Assembly (NCBI GenBank): GCA_030693105.1
Contig: JAUYBK010000035.1
Span: 1 to 8,430 of the forward strand
Origin: Methanobacteriaceae archaeon
GTDB lineage: Archaea > Methanobacteriota > Methanobacteria > Methanobacteriales > Methanobacteriaceae
Reading direction: 5' to 3'
DNA length: 8,430 nucleotides
Numbering within the stretch: the first letter of the stretch is position 1; each line of letters opens with the position of its first letter. Both the position numbers and the translations under genes were made by a program. Below are positions 1 to 6,026 of the stretch, one piece after another. Below the pieces are notes generated by a model. That model was not told the DNA's origin. It was given only the letters and a program-made list of their open reading frames with translations, and ran no database searches.

Positions 1-286
1 TGTTCAAATTCCATTTCCCTGTCTTTCATTTTCAACAAAAAACTCATCCACAAAGAATTCTTTCCCCATCCATCATGATCTTCGATGACCGAAACAAACT
101 GCGACGATTTCAGAGTTCTCGGATGCTACAAAACCTTCAAAACCGGATTTTTAAAAAGTTCATTCAAATAATTTCGGGTTTGATCATTAGATACTCACTC
201 ATCGTACCATGGATCGGCTAAAATACTTTTTTGAATAGGTCTGCACATTCATCTAGATATTCTAAAGTAAATCTGCGGATATATAT
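1..286 (-). pseudogene. Decayed GNAT acetyltransferase, C-terminal part beyond left edge
   Basis: Reading the minus strand from about 286 leftward and joining frames recovers a GNAT N-terminal half. Pieces include RRFTLEYLDECADLFKKVF, ADPWYDE-VSNDQTRNYLNE, GFEGFVASENSEIVAVCFGH and WMGKEFFVDEFFVENERQ, then GNGI at the start of the acetyl-CoA loop. The -FFVDEFFV- strand followed by RQGNGI is typical of GNAT motif A. At least two single-base deletions break the frame, one after the KKVF stretch and one between KNP and GFEG. Three in-frame TGA codons occur at 195-197, 73-75 and 4-6. The first two sit where related proteins as I recall them carry Trp, and the third where the loop Gly is expected. 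The apparent start is ATA (284-286) rather than ATG. The rest of the gene lies outside the window. Sure that it is broken; the family assignment is by motif recognition. Confidence 0.75.
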
Positions 287-334
287 CCTAGAGAATTTCT
301 ATTAACCCCATTTTTATAGTTGTATGATTATTTT

Positions 335-602
335 TCATTTTTGAATGATTTCTATTAAACATTTTAAGATGTTCTTATCGATAAAAACTCCCGTTAAGGC
401 TTTATTGATATTATTAATTATTTTATTATTTGTATTCCTTCTCAATTTTAGAGGTTTATAGAAATTCTCCCTATTATTCGTGTAAATTGGTTCTGTAATC
501 TCCTCTAACCCATCATTAGGAAAAAAAATAAGACCAGTGATCGGAGAGGAGACTTTGTGCAAAATGTTCTTTTTGCGGTTTTAATAGACAAATTAAATCC
601 AT
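335..602 (-). pseudogene. Unrecognised small ORF, probably frameshifted remnant
   Basis: I do not recognise this protein. An ATG at 602, just downstream of an A-rich stretch ending in AGG, opens a frame reading MDLICLLKPQKEHFAQ...SDHWSYFF. It stops soon after an eight-base T run (minus strand; 521-528). Contracting that run by one base joins it to PNDGLEEITEPIYTNNRENF and on to ...KCLIEIIQK with a stop at 335-337, giving a product of about 88 residues. The second frame alone can also be read from a TTG at 562, but no ribosome binding site is visible there. The product is rich in Asn, Lys and Ile, with no signal peptide or membrane segment. It lies between two clear pseudogenes on the same strand, so a decayed remnant is the likeliest reading. 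It could instead be a short hypothetical gene. Confidence 0.35.
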
Positions 603-646
603 CCTTTTTTTTGTGTTATGAATATTTTATGAAAGTTTAACCCTAA

Positions 647-1223
647 TTAAAGCCCATCTTGGTTAAAAATAAATTCAGGATTTTTTTTAAATATGAGGAA
701 TAGCTGATTCAGGAGAAAATCAAATTTTTCAAAATAGAAAAACCGGCTTTGTCCATAGTGTCTATTAGAACATCTTCAGGAGTATAATGGCCAAAAAGTC
801 CCGTAAAGTTAAATTCTTTCTTTTTATAATCAATAATGGCTACTTTACCATCATTTTTTAGAAATTTTTTTATGTTTTTAAAATAATCAATCGGTTCAGG
901 TAGATGGTGGAACACATTTCTTAAAAACAAGAGGTTCACATTATTTTCTGGCAAATTTACCCCATTTTGGTTAGCCAGTACAATTTCTATATTATACATC
1001 CCCTTTTTTTCTAATTATCAGCTATAAAATCAAGAAACTTCTGTTGGACATCAATAGCATAGACTTTACCATTTTTTTCCCACCTTTTTAGAAAATTCTG
1101 AGGTAAAATATCCCCCACCAGACCCTATATCCCCTATAACCATTCCATTTTCTAGATTAAGATTTTTTATAATCTCAGCCGACTATTTATTGGATGAACA
1201 GCTTCTCGGTTTAGAAGTTTCAG
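647..1223 (-). pseudogene. Frameshifted class I SAM-dependent methyltransferase
   Basis: Joining frames on the minus strand rebuilds an almost complete small methyltransferase. In order: LLNREAVHPINS; EIIKNLNLENGMVIGDIGSG (glycine-rich SAM loop GDIGSGGGYF); GKVYAIDVQQKFLDFIADN (acidic residue ending strand 2); EKKGMYNIEIVLANQNGV; LPENNVNLLFLRNVFHHL; FLKNDGKVAIIDYKKKEF; and a C-terminal strand DFLLNQLFLIFKKNPEF ending in TAA at 647-649. Frame breaks lie near 1180, at the seven-base homopolymer 1072-1078 (one base too many), near 1012-1018, and near 722. The longest uninterrupted piece covers about 709-1016. The fold is that of the methyltransferase 11/25 group; the substrate is unknown. It lies directly downstream of the intact GNAT gene on the same strand, so the two may once have been co-transcribed. 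Confidence 0.8.
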
Positions 1224-1226
1224 TCG

Positions 1227-1244
1227 TAAACTGTGAACAGTTTA
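1227..1244. repeat. Perfect 7-bp hairpin with 4-nt loop
   Basis: TAAACTG-TGAA-CAGTTTA is a perfect inverted repeat. It lies about 30 nt past the stop codon of the GNAT gene at 1274 and just upstream of the recognisable methyltransferase remnant. On the plus strand a T-rich tract (TTATTATTTTTG, 1249-1260) follows. On the minus strand, the direction of the neighbouring genes, no T run follows. A terminator role is therefore unproven and an operator is equally possible. Confidence 0.4.
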
Positions 1245-1273
1245 GACCTTATTATTTTTGTAGTGACAACCTA

Positions 1274-1876
1274 CTAAATCAGTAACTCCATATTAACCGC
1301 ACCTTTTTCTCCTCCAAACCAGGGTATACTCTTTTTATTGAATTTTTTGAAACAAAACCTCTCATACAATCTTAATGCACCAAAATTATTTAGATCTACA
1401 AGCAGTACTGCCCTTTTACTTCCACTTTGACGGGCTAATTCCACTCCCTTCTCTAGGATAAAGGAACCTATCCCCTGACCTCGGCATGTTTCATCCACGG
1501 CGATTATTGCCAAATAATAATCATCATCATCTAAATCCGACAGGAACATTCTATCCAATAAAGATATAATGAAGAATTTCAGGCTGTCCAAAATGCTCAG
1601 ACATTTGAAAATTATCTTTAATTCATCAAGAATATTCGGATTTTTCCCCTGGTTAATTACCAATACACCTAACACCCACTCATCATCATCACAGACTACA
1701 TAAATCTGTTCGTGACCCAAAGTATTGCCACCAGCAAGGACTAGCTTTTCAATTACTTCTGCAGTTCTGGCTTGGTCTCCATAAAAAAAATCAAAAGTAT
1801 CTGTATCGGCTTCGTAAATCAATTCAGCCACCTTTCGCGGGCTATGTTTATTTACATCCATCTTTTTAAGTTTCAT
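1274..1876 (-). CDS. GNAT family N-acetyltransferase
   Basis: A 200-residue acetyltransferase that would transfer an acetyl group from acetyl-CoA to an amine or protein N-terminus; the acceptor cannot be told from sequence. Motif A is clear: strand YYLAIIAVDE (120-129) followed by the pyrophosphate-binding loop CRGQGIGS (131-138; R132, G135, G137). Motif B follows as NNFGALRLYERFCFKKF (163-179). The N-terminal third (RKVAELIYEADTDTFDFFYG) resembles a GNAT subgroup common in methanogens. Residues 82-112, rich in Leu, Ile and Phe, form an insertion before motif A and may be a hydrophobic helix. An ATG at 1861 (Met6) is an alternative start; neither has a strong ribosome binding site. The gene diverges from polB1, and the three genes downstream on its strand are decayed, so it is the only intact member of this group. 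Confidence 0.85.
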   Translation of the reverse strand: MKLKKMDVNKHSPRKVAELIYEADTDTFDFFYGDQARTAEVIEKLVLAGGNTLGHEQIYVVCDDDEWVLGVLVINQGKNPNILDELKIIFKCLSILDSLKFFIISLLDRMFLSDLDDDDYYLAIIAVDETCRGQGIGSFILEKGVELARQSGSKRAVLLVDLNNFGALRLYERFCFKKFNKKSIPWFGGEKGAVNMELLI

Positions 1877-2011
1877 TTCCGGCTTACCAACTATTTTTAT
1901 GACCTTAATTATGATATTAATCGCTTACATTACACTTGCAATGTACGGTACAATTGAAGGTAAGTATGATTTAAAAAATATTATACCCCGGTTCATATAA
2001 ATTAAAAGTGT
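1877..2011. promoter_or_regulatory. Divergent promoter region between GNAT gene and polB1
   Basis: These 135 AT-rich bases separate two divergent genes. For polB1, TTTAAAAAAT at 1970-1979 is a plausible TATA box. It would place transcription start about 25 nt downstream, near 2000, giving a very short leader; no strong ribosome binding site precedes the ATG at 2012. For the leftward gene, candidate TATA elements on the minus strand are ATAAAAATAG (1891-1900) and an AT-rich stretch around 1905-1920. The middle carries the short palindrome GTACGGTAC (1943-1951) inside an imperfect 12-bp inverted repeat (1935-1959), a possible operator. All positions are inferred from sequence alone. Confidence 0.45.
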
Positions 2012-3808
2012 ATGGAAACCAAAAAAATGGTGTTACTGGACATTGACTACGTCACCGAAGGCGAAAAAGCAGTTATAAGGTTATTTGGAACGTATGATAG
2101 CGCTGGAACAAGTAAATCCATAATTGCTCTGGACCGAGGTTTCTTGCCCTACATCTACGTGATCCCGCATGATACCAAGGCGTGCCAAGAAGAACTAAAA
2201 GAACTAGAAATTGAAAAAATTGAATTGGTAAAGCGAAAGGAACTTGGAAAGCCAATTGATGTGTTTAAAGTCTTTTTCAAACACCCTCAAGATGTTCCCC
2301 GGCTGAGGGACCAAATTGGTGATATGAACAGTGTATATGAGATAAGAGAATATGATTTACCGTTTTACCGGAGATATCTTATTGACAAAGGGCTGTTCCC
2401 CATGGGACAAGTAGAGATTCATGGCAAATGTATCTTGGCCAGTGACTACAGGGGATGTAAGGCTGATGAAGAGACTTGTATTTTTGTAATGGAACAAGAC
2501 CCCCACCTTTTAGAGTCTGAATTTCCGGAACTTAAAATTTTAAGCTTCGACATTGAAACTTACAATCCTAAGGGGATGCCTCGTGCAGAAGAAGACCCCA
2601 TTATTATGATCAGTCTTTCCAGCAACCATGGCCTTAGGAAAGTAATTTCTACGGCCCAATCTGAATTTGATTTTGTAAAAACGGTTGCAACTGAAGAAGA
2701 TATATTGAAAACTTTTGTCAGCTATGTTAAAAAAGAGAATCCCAATCTTATTATAGGTTACAATTCGGACAACTTCGATTTCACGTATATTAACGAACGG
2801 GCCAAGAGGTTAAGTGTTCCACTTGACTTGGGAACTGATGGTTCCTCCCTCAAGTTCATGAGGAGGGGTTTCACCAACGCTGCCCTGGTTAAAGGTCGAG
2901 TACACGTTGATCTGTACCTTGTAGTACGACGCTACTTGCAAATGGACCGTTACACCCTGGAAAGAGTTCATTGGGAACTTTTTGGCGTTGACAAAGAGGA
3001 TATACCGGGTGACAAGATTTTTAAATACTGGGATGATGGAGGAGAAAAGCTGGACTTACTTTTCAAGTATTCCCTGGACGATGCCGAGGCAGTTACCCGA
3101 ATTGGGGAGAAGATGCTGCCCCTTACCATGGAACTCACCCGGATCGTTGGTCAACCCTTTTTTGATGTAGCACGCATGGCCACCGGGCAACTGGTAGAGT
3201 GGTATCTCATTAGAAAAGCCTTCGAAATAGATGAATTAGTACCGAACAAACCTTCAGCATCGGAAAATTCAACCAGAAGGGGCAAACGTGCCTCAGGAGG
3301 CTATGTTAAGGACCCAGTGAAAGGCCTCCATGAAAACATTGTTTATTTCGATTTTAGAAGCTTATATCCCAGCATTATCATTTCCAAAAACGTTTCTCTA
3401 GACACACTGGTAGAAGAATGCGAGGAAGGTTCATGTCACGTGTCACCCGAAGCAGGTCATTTGTTTCTAAAAGAACCAGCCGGGTTTGTTCCATCAGTAA
3501 TAGGTAATATCCTGAATGAAAGGATGCGTTTGAAGACTTTGATGGGTAAAGCATCCGATGAAAGGGAAGCTCAACTTTTAAATGTCCAACAGGAAGCCCT
3601 TAAACGTTTGGCAAACTCCATGTACGGAGTTTATGGTTTTTCCAGGTTCAGGTGGTACAGTTTAGAATGTGCCGATGCCATTACTGCTTGGGGACGGGAC
3701 TATATTAAGAAAACCATGAAAAGGGCAGAAAAATTTGGGTTTAAACCAATATATGCAGATACTGATGGTTTTTACGCTGTTTACGAAGAAAATAAGCTAC
3801 AAAATTAA
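2012..3808 (+). CDS. polB1: DNA polymerase family B, large subunit PolB1 of split enzyme
   Basis: Replicative/repair family B DNA polymerase with 3'-5' proofreading exonuclease, 598 residues. Exonuclease motifs: Exo I FDIET (179-183; D180, E182), Exo II in GYNSDNFDFTYI (249-260; D256) and Exo III YSLDD (353-357). Polymerase motifs: A YFDFRSLYPSII (445-456; D447), B KRLANSMYG (531-539) and C YADTDG (581-586; D583, D585). The chain ends 13 residues after the last catalytic Asp, so most of the C-terminal palm and the whole thumb are absent; single-chain archaeal PolB enzymes run to roughly 770 residues. This matches the two-subunit polymerase of Methanothermobacter thermautotrophicus (PolB1 plus a separately encoded PolB2 supplying the rest). 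No polB2 sequence is present in the window and only 24 nt separate this gene from the next. No intein is present at motifs A, B or C. The gene heads a plus-strand cluster of five genes. Confidence 0.96.
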   Translation: METKKMVLLDIDYVTEGEKAVIRLFGTYDSAGTSKSIIALDRGFLPYIYVIPHDTKACQEELKELEIEKIELVKRKELGKPIDVFKVFFKHPQDVPRLRDQIGDMNSVYEIREYDLPFYRRYLIDKGLFPMGQVEIHGKCILASDYRGCKADEETCIFVMEQDPHLLESEFPELKILSFDIETYNPKGMPRAEEDPIIMISLSSNHGLRKVISTAQSEFDFVKTVATEEDILKTFVSYVKKENPNLIIGYNSDNFDFTYINERAKRLSVPLDLGTDGSSLKFMRRGFTNAALVKGRVHVDLYLVVRRYLQMDRYTLERVHWELFGVDKEDIPGDKIFKYWDDGGEKLDLLFKYSLDDAEAVTRIGEKMLPLTMELTRIVGQPFFDVARMATGQLVEWYLIRKAFEIDELVPNKPSASENSTRRGKRASGGYVKDPVKGLHENIVYFDFRSLYPSIIISKNVSLDTLVEECEEGSCHVSPEAGHLFLKEPAGFVPSVIGNILNERMRLKTLMGKASDEREAQLLNVQQEALKRLANSMYGVYGFSRFRWYSLECADAITAWGRDYIKKTMKRAEKFGFKPIYADTDGFYAVYEENKLQN

Positions 3809-3821
3809 TCATGGTAAGTCA

Positions 3822-3827
3822 GAGGAG
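3822..3827 (+). promoter_or_regulatory. Ribosome binding site choosing ATG 3833
   Basis: GAGGAG lies five bases before the ATG at 3833. It overlaps the alternative in-frame GTG at 3827, which would have no usable site, so the ATG is preferred. Confidence 0.65.
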
Positions 3828-3832
3828 TGAAC

Positions 3833-4807
3833 ATGGAATCCAGGATATTTGGGTTGGAAACAGACCCCATTGAACTGCTTTTATCATGTGATACTCCATC
3901 CATTGAATACTTCACAAGGCGCGACCTATTAAAAGAACAAGTTTTAGGGGTAGAAGAACTCTGGGAGCTTAAGCCAGTTTCAAAAATTTTAAAAAGGCAG
4001 CAAGAAGATGGTTCCTGGAAGTATCCGGGTAAAATTCGGGAGGAAATACGTTCCTCCCATGATTACAATCAACTGGAAACCTTCCGGATTTTAGGTGAAC
4101 TGGTGGAAAAATACGGCCTAAATAGGAAACATCGCCAAATTCAGAAAGCAGCAAATTTTCTTTTCAGCTGCCAGACCCCTGAAGGAGATTTCCGGGGTAT
4201 TTATGGAAATCAGTATGCCCCTACCTATTCTCCTGCTATTATGGAACTCCTCATCAAAGCGGGATATGTCAACAATCCTCAAATAGAAAAAGGGTTTTCA
4301 TGGCTTTTATCACAACGTCAAGATGATGGTGGATGGGCAATTCCCCTACGGACCCGAAAAATTACGTATAAAGAAGCTCTAACTCTACCAGAAACTATTG
4401 AAACAGATCCTTCAAAACCGTTCTCCAATTTAACCACCGGAATGGTAATACGGGCTTTCGCGGCCCATCCAAAGTATAGAAAATCCATAGAAGCTAAAAT
4501 TGCCGGAGAGTTACTGACCAGTCGATTCTTCAAGGCCGATAAATACCCCGACCGAAAAGACAAGAAATACTGGGAAAGTGTTTCCTATCCATTCTGGTTC
4601 ACTAACATAGTAAGTGCCCTGGATTCCCTATCATTCCTAGGATTCACACAGGACAATCATCAAATTAAAGAGGGATTGAACTTTCTTCGTGACAAACAGG
4701 ACAAGGAAGGACTTTTTGACTTAAAACTTTTAATGATAAAGGATAAAGACCTGAAATACTGGATTTGTCTTGCTATTTGTCGTGTGTTCCAACGATTTTA
4801 TCAATAG
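3833..4807 (+). CDS. Terpenoid cyclase/prenyltransferase-fold (alpha-alpha toroid) protein, function unknown
   Basis: A 324-residue protein with repeated QW-type signatures of the alpha/alpha-toroid fold shared by squalene-hopene cyclases and protein prenyltransferase beta subunits. They are QQEDGSW (56-62), CQTPEGDF (113-120), QRQDDGGW (161-168) and DKQDKEGLF (287-295), each preceded by a helix such as AANFLF, GFSWLL or GLNFLR. It is about half the length of a full triterpene cyclase, and I see no DxDD catalytic motif, so cyclisation of squalene is unlikely. The zinc ligands of protein prenyltransferases are not evident either. No signal peptide or clear membrane segment is visible. It starts 24 nt after polB1 and ends 10 nt before the next start, so it is very likely co-transcribed. 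Role unknown; a ligand-binding or partner-binding toroid is a reasonable but untested idea. Confidence 0.8.
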   Translation: MESRIFGLETDPIELLLSCDTPSIEYFTRRDLLKEQVLGVEELWELKPVSKILKRQQEDGSWKYPGKIREEIRSSHDYNQLETFRILGELVEKYGLNRKHRQIQKAANFLFSCQTPEGDFRGIYGNQYAPTYSPAIMELLIKAGYVNNPQIEKGFSWLLSQRQDDGGWAIPLRTRKITYKEALTLPETIETDPSKPFSNLTTGMVIRAFAAHPKYRKSIEAKIAGELLTSRFFKADKYPDRKDKKYWESVSYPFWFTNIVSALDSLSFLGFTQDNHQIKEGLNFLRDKQDKEGLFDLKLLMIKDKDLKYWICLAICRVFQRFYQ

Positions 4808-4817
4808 TTATGCAAAG

Positions 4818-5300
4818 ATGGTAACCATGACCCTGATAAAATACCGTGAAGTCGGAATAGATGGCCTTGATTCAATTCAAGAGCTGTGGAGGATGTTAAG
4901 ATCACATATCAAGGATAATACTTCTGATTTTAAAGAAGAATTCGAAAATATTAGTTTTCAAGAAAGAAAACAAACACTGATTATCAAGTCTAATGGCGGT
5001 GCCCTGCGTACTGATTTGGCTGAAGATGAAAAAAATGAAATAATAGCCTACTGTGTCAGTACCACCGGCCCGGATAACGTGGGAGAAGTGGATTCCATCT
5101 ACGTTAAAGAAGGCTATCGCTCCCAGGGAATTGGAGACCAACTCATGAAACGAGCCCTGAGATGGATGGAAGAAAATGGGACAGAAAGTAAGAAAATCAT
5201 GGTTACCGTTGGAAATCAGGAAGTTTTGGCTTTTTACCAGCGTTATGGATTTCGTCCCCGCTCCATAATCATGGAAGAAGCTGAGAATCAGAGTTATTAG
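4818..5300 (+). CDS. GNAT family N-acetyltransferase
   Basis: A 160-residue acetyltransferase with a well-formed acetyl-CoA site: strand VGEVDSIYVKEGY (88-100), loop RSQGIG (101-106; R101, G104, G106), then helix DQLMKRALRWMEE, and motif B NQEVLAFYQRYGFRPRS (133-149). The acceptor substrate is unknown. The open frame extends upstream into the preceding gene (GTG/ATG-type starts from 4770), but such starts would overlap it in another frame. ATG 4818 and ATG 4827 (Met4) are the natural candidates. GGT at 4820-4822 could serve the second, so the start is uncertain by nine bases. It sits between the toroid-fold gene (10-nt gap) and the methyltransferase (13-nt gap). It shares little beyond the GNAT core with the acetyltransferase at 1274-1876, so the two are not a recent duplication. 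Confidence 0.85.
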   Translation: MVTMTLIKYREVGIDGLDSIQELWRMLRSHIKDNTSDFKEEFENISFQERKQTLIIKSNGGALRTDLAEDEKNEIIAYCVSTTGPDNVGEVDSIYVKEGYRSQGIGDQLMKRALRWMEENGTESKKIMVTVGNQEVLAFYQRYGFRPRSIIMEEAENQSY

Positions 5301-5307
5301 AGGAGGG
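5301..5307 (+). promoter_or_regulatory. Strong ribosome binding site before GTG start
   Basis: AGGAGGG directly follows the stop codon of the acetyltransferase gene and lies six bases before the GTG at 5314. It fixes that GTG as the start of the methyltransferase. Confidence 0.75.
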
Positions 5308-5313
5308 TAGAAG

Positions 5314-6003
5314 GTGAAGGAAAAGAGTCTAGATGAGATTTTGAAGGAAAAATTCAGCCAAGGTGCCGAAAAGTATGATCGACAGCGAAAGCACGTCATC
5401 CCCTGCCTGGAAGAGTTATACAACATAATATACGATATAGCAACGGTTGAAAGGTCTAACCCAAAAATACTTGACTTAGGGGCTGGAACTGGCCTCCTAA
5501 CATCTTATCTTTACAAAAAATATCCTAAAGGTTATTTCACCCTGGTGGATCTCTCTGAAGAGATGCTTAACATTGCCAGGGCCAGATTTAAAAATGAGGC
5601 CAATTTTCGTTATGTGGTTGATGACTACTTAAAAAACGATTTTAAGGATTATTTTGACCTGGCAGTTTCATCACTCTCCATCCACCACTTGAAACACCAG
5701 GATAAAGAGTTCTTATACCAGAAAATATACCAACATCTGAGCCCGGGAGGAGTTTTCCTAAATGCAGATCAGGTTTTAGGACCAACCCCTGCCAATGAAG
5801 ATGATTACCAAAGTAACTGGATGAAAAGAATAGATGTAGGTTCACTATCTGAAGCTGAAAAGAAGATAATATACGACCGGATGAAACTTGATAACCCGGC
5901 AACTCTCGAAAATAACCTTAACTGGCTAAAAAAAAGTGGTTTTAAGGATGTGGATGTTTTCTACAAATATTACAACTTCTGCATCTTGTATGGGAAAAAA
6001 TAG
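5314..6003 (+). CDS. Class I SAM-dependent methyltransferase
   Basis: A 229-residue methyltransferase with the Rossmann-like class I fold. Motif I KILDLGAGTGLLT (51-63) binds SAM. VDLSEEML (78-85) gives the acidic residue D79 that would hold the ribose, and FRYVVDDYLK (98-107) is motif II. DLAVSSLSIHHL (115-126) is the post-II strand with the HH pair seen in many type 11/12 methyltransferases, followed by LSPGGVFLNAD (142-152). The N-terminal helix with FSQGAEKYDRQRKHVIPCL resembles the cap of small-molecule methyltransferases. The C-terminal lid ends ...YNFCILYGKK. It starts with GTG behind a strong Shine-Dalgarno sequence. The substrate is unknown. It is unrelated in detail to the decayed methyltransferase at 647-1223, which has a different motif I context and C terminus. 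Confidence 0.9.
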   Translation: MKEKSLDEILKEKFSQGAEKYDRQRKHVIPCLEELYNIIYDIATVERSNPKILDLGAGTGLLTSYLYKKYPKGYFTLVDLSEEMLNIARARFKNEANFRYVVDDYLKNDFKDYFDLAVSSLSIHHLKHQDKEFLYQKIYQHLSPGGVFLNADQVLGPTPANEDDYQSNWMKRIDVGSLSEAEKKIIYDRMKLDNPATLENNLNWLKKSGFKDVDVFYKYYNFCILYGKK

Positions 6004-6016
6004 AAGTATAAAAATT

Positions 6017-6020
6017 GGTG
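6017..6020 (+). promoter_or_regulatory. GGTG ribosome binding site of iron-sulfur protein gene
   Basis: GGTG lies six bases before the ATG at 6027, the form often seen in methanogens. It supports that ATG as the original start although the frame breaks 15 codons later. Confidence 0.5.
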
Positions 6021-6026
6021 TTTTTC

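Noticed and set aside
1..197. TGA codons in the GNAT relic as selenocysteine or a reassigned Trp code
   Set aside because: Frameshifts in the same gene show plain decay. Intact genes in the window use TGG for Trp, and selenocysteine is not expected in a GNAT enzyme or in this order.
1227..1244. Hairpin as a firm intrinsic terminator of the GNAT gene
   Set aside because: On the strand of that gene the hairpin is not followed by a T run, so it is listed only as an inverted repeat.
1772..1957. Plus-strand 61-residue ORF over the GNAT gene start and divergent promoter
   Set aside because: It is mainly the antisense of an intact gene plus intergenic sequence and matches no recognisable protein.
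2073..2255. Antisense and overlapping ORFs within polB1 and the downstream genes (for example 2073-2255, 2982-3170, 4318-4563, 4902-5426, 5642-5902, 7914-8177)
   Set aside because: They lie wholly inside well-supported coding regions in other frames, have low-complexity or unnatural protein composition, and lack convincing start signals.
3746..3826. Intein fragment or split-intein half at the end of polB1
   Set aside because: The 13 residues after the last catalytic Asp (starting GFYAVY) look like normal polymerase sequence followed by a short unrelated tail. There is no room for an intein before the next gene.
1274..6003. GNAT plus methyltransferase pairs on both sides of polB1 as an inverted duplication
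   Set aside because: The two acetyltransferases and the two methyltransferases share only family motifs and differ in length and terminal regions, so a recent duplication is not supported.
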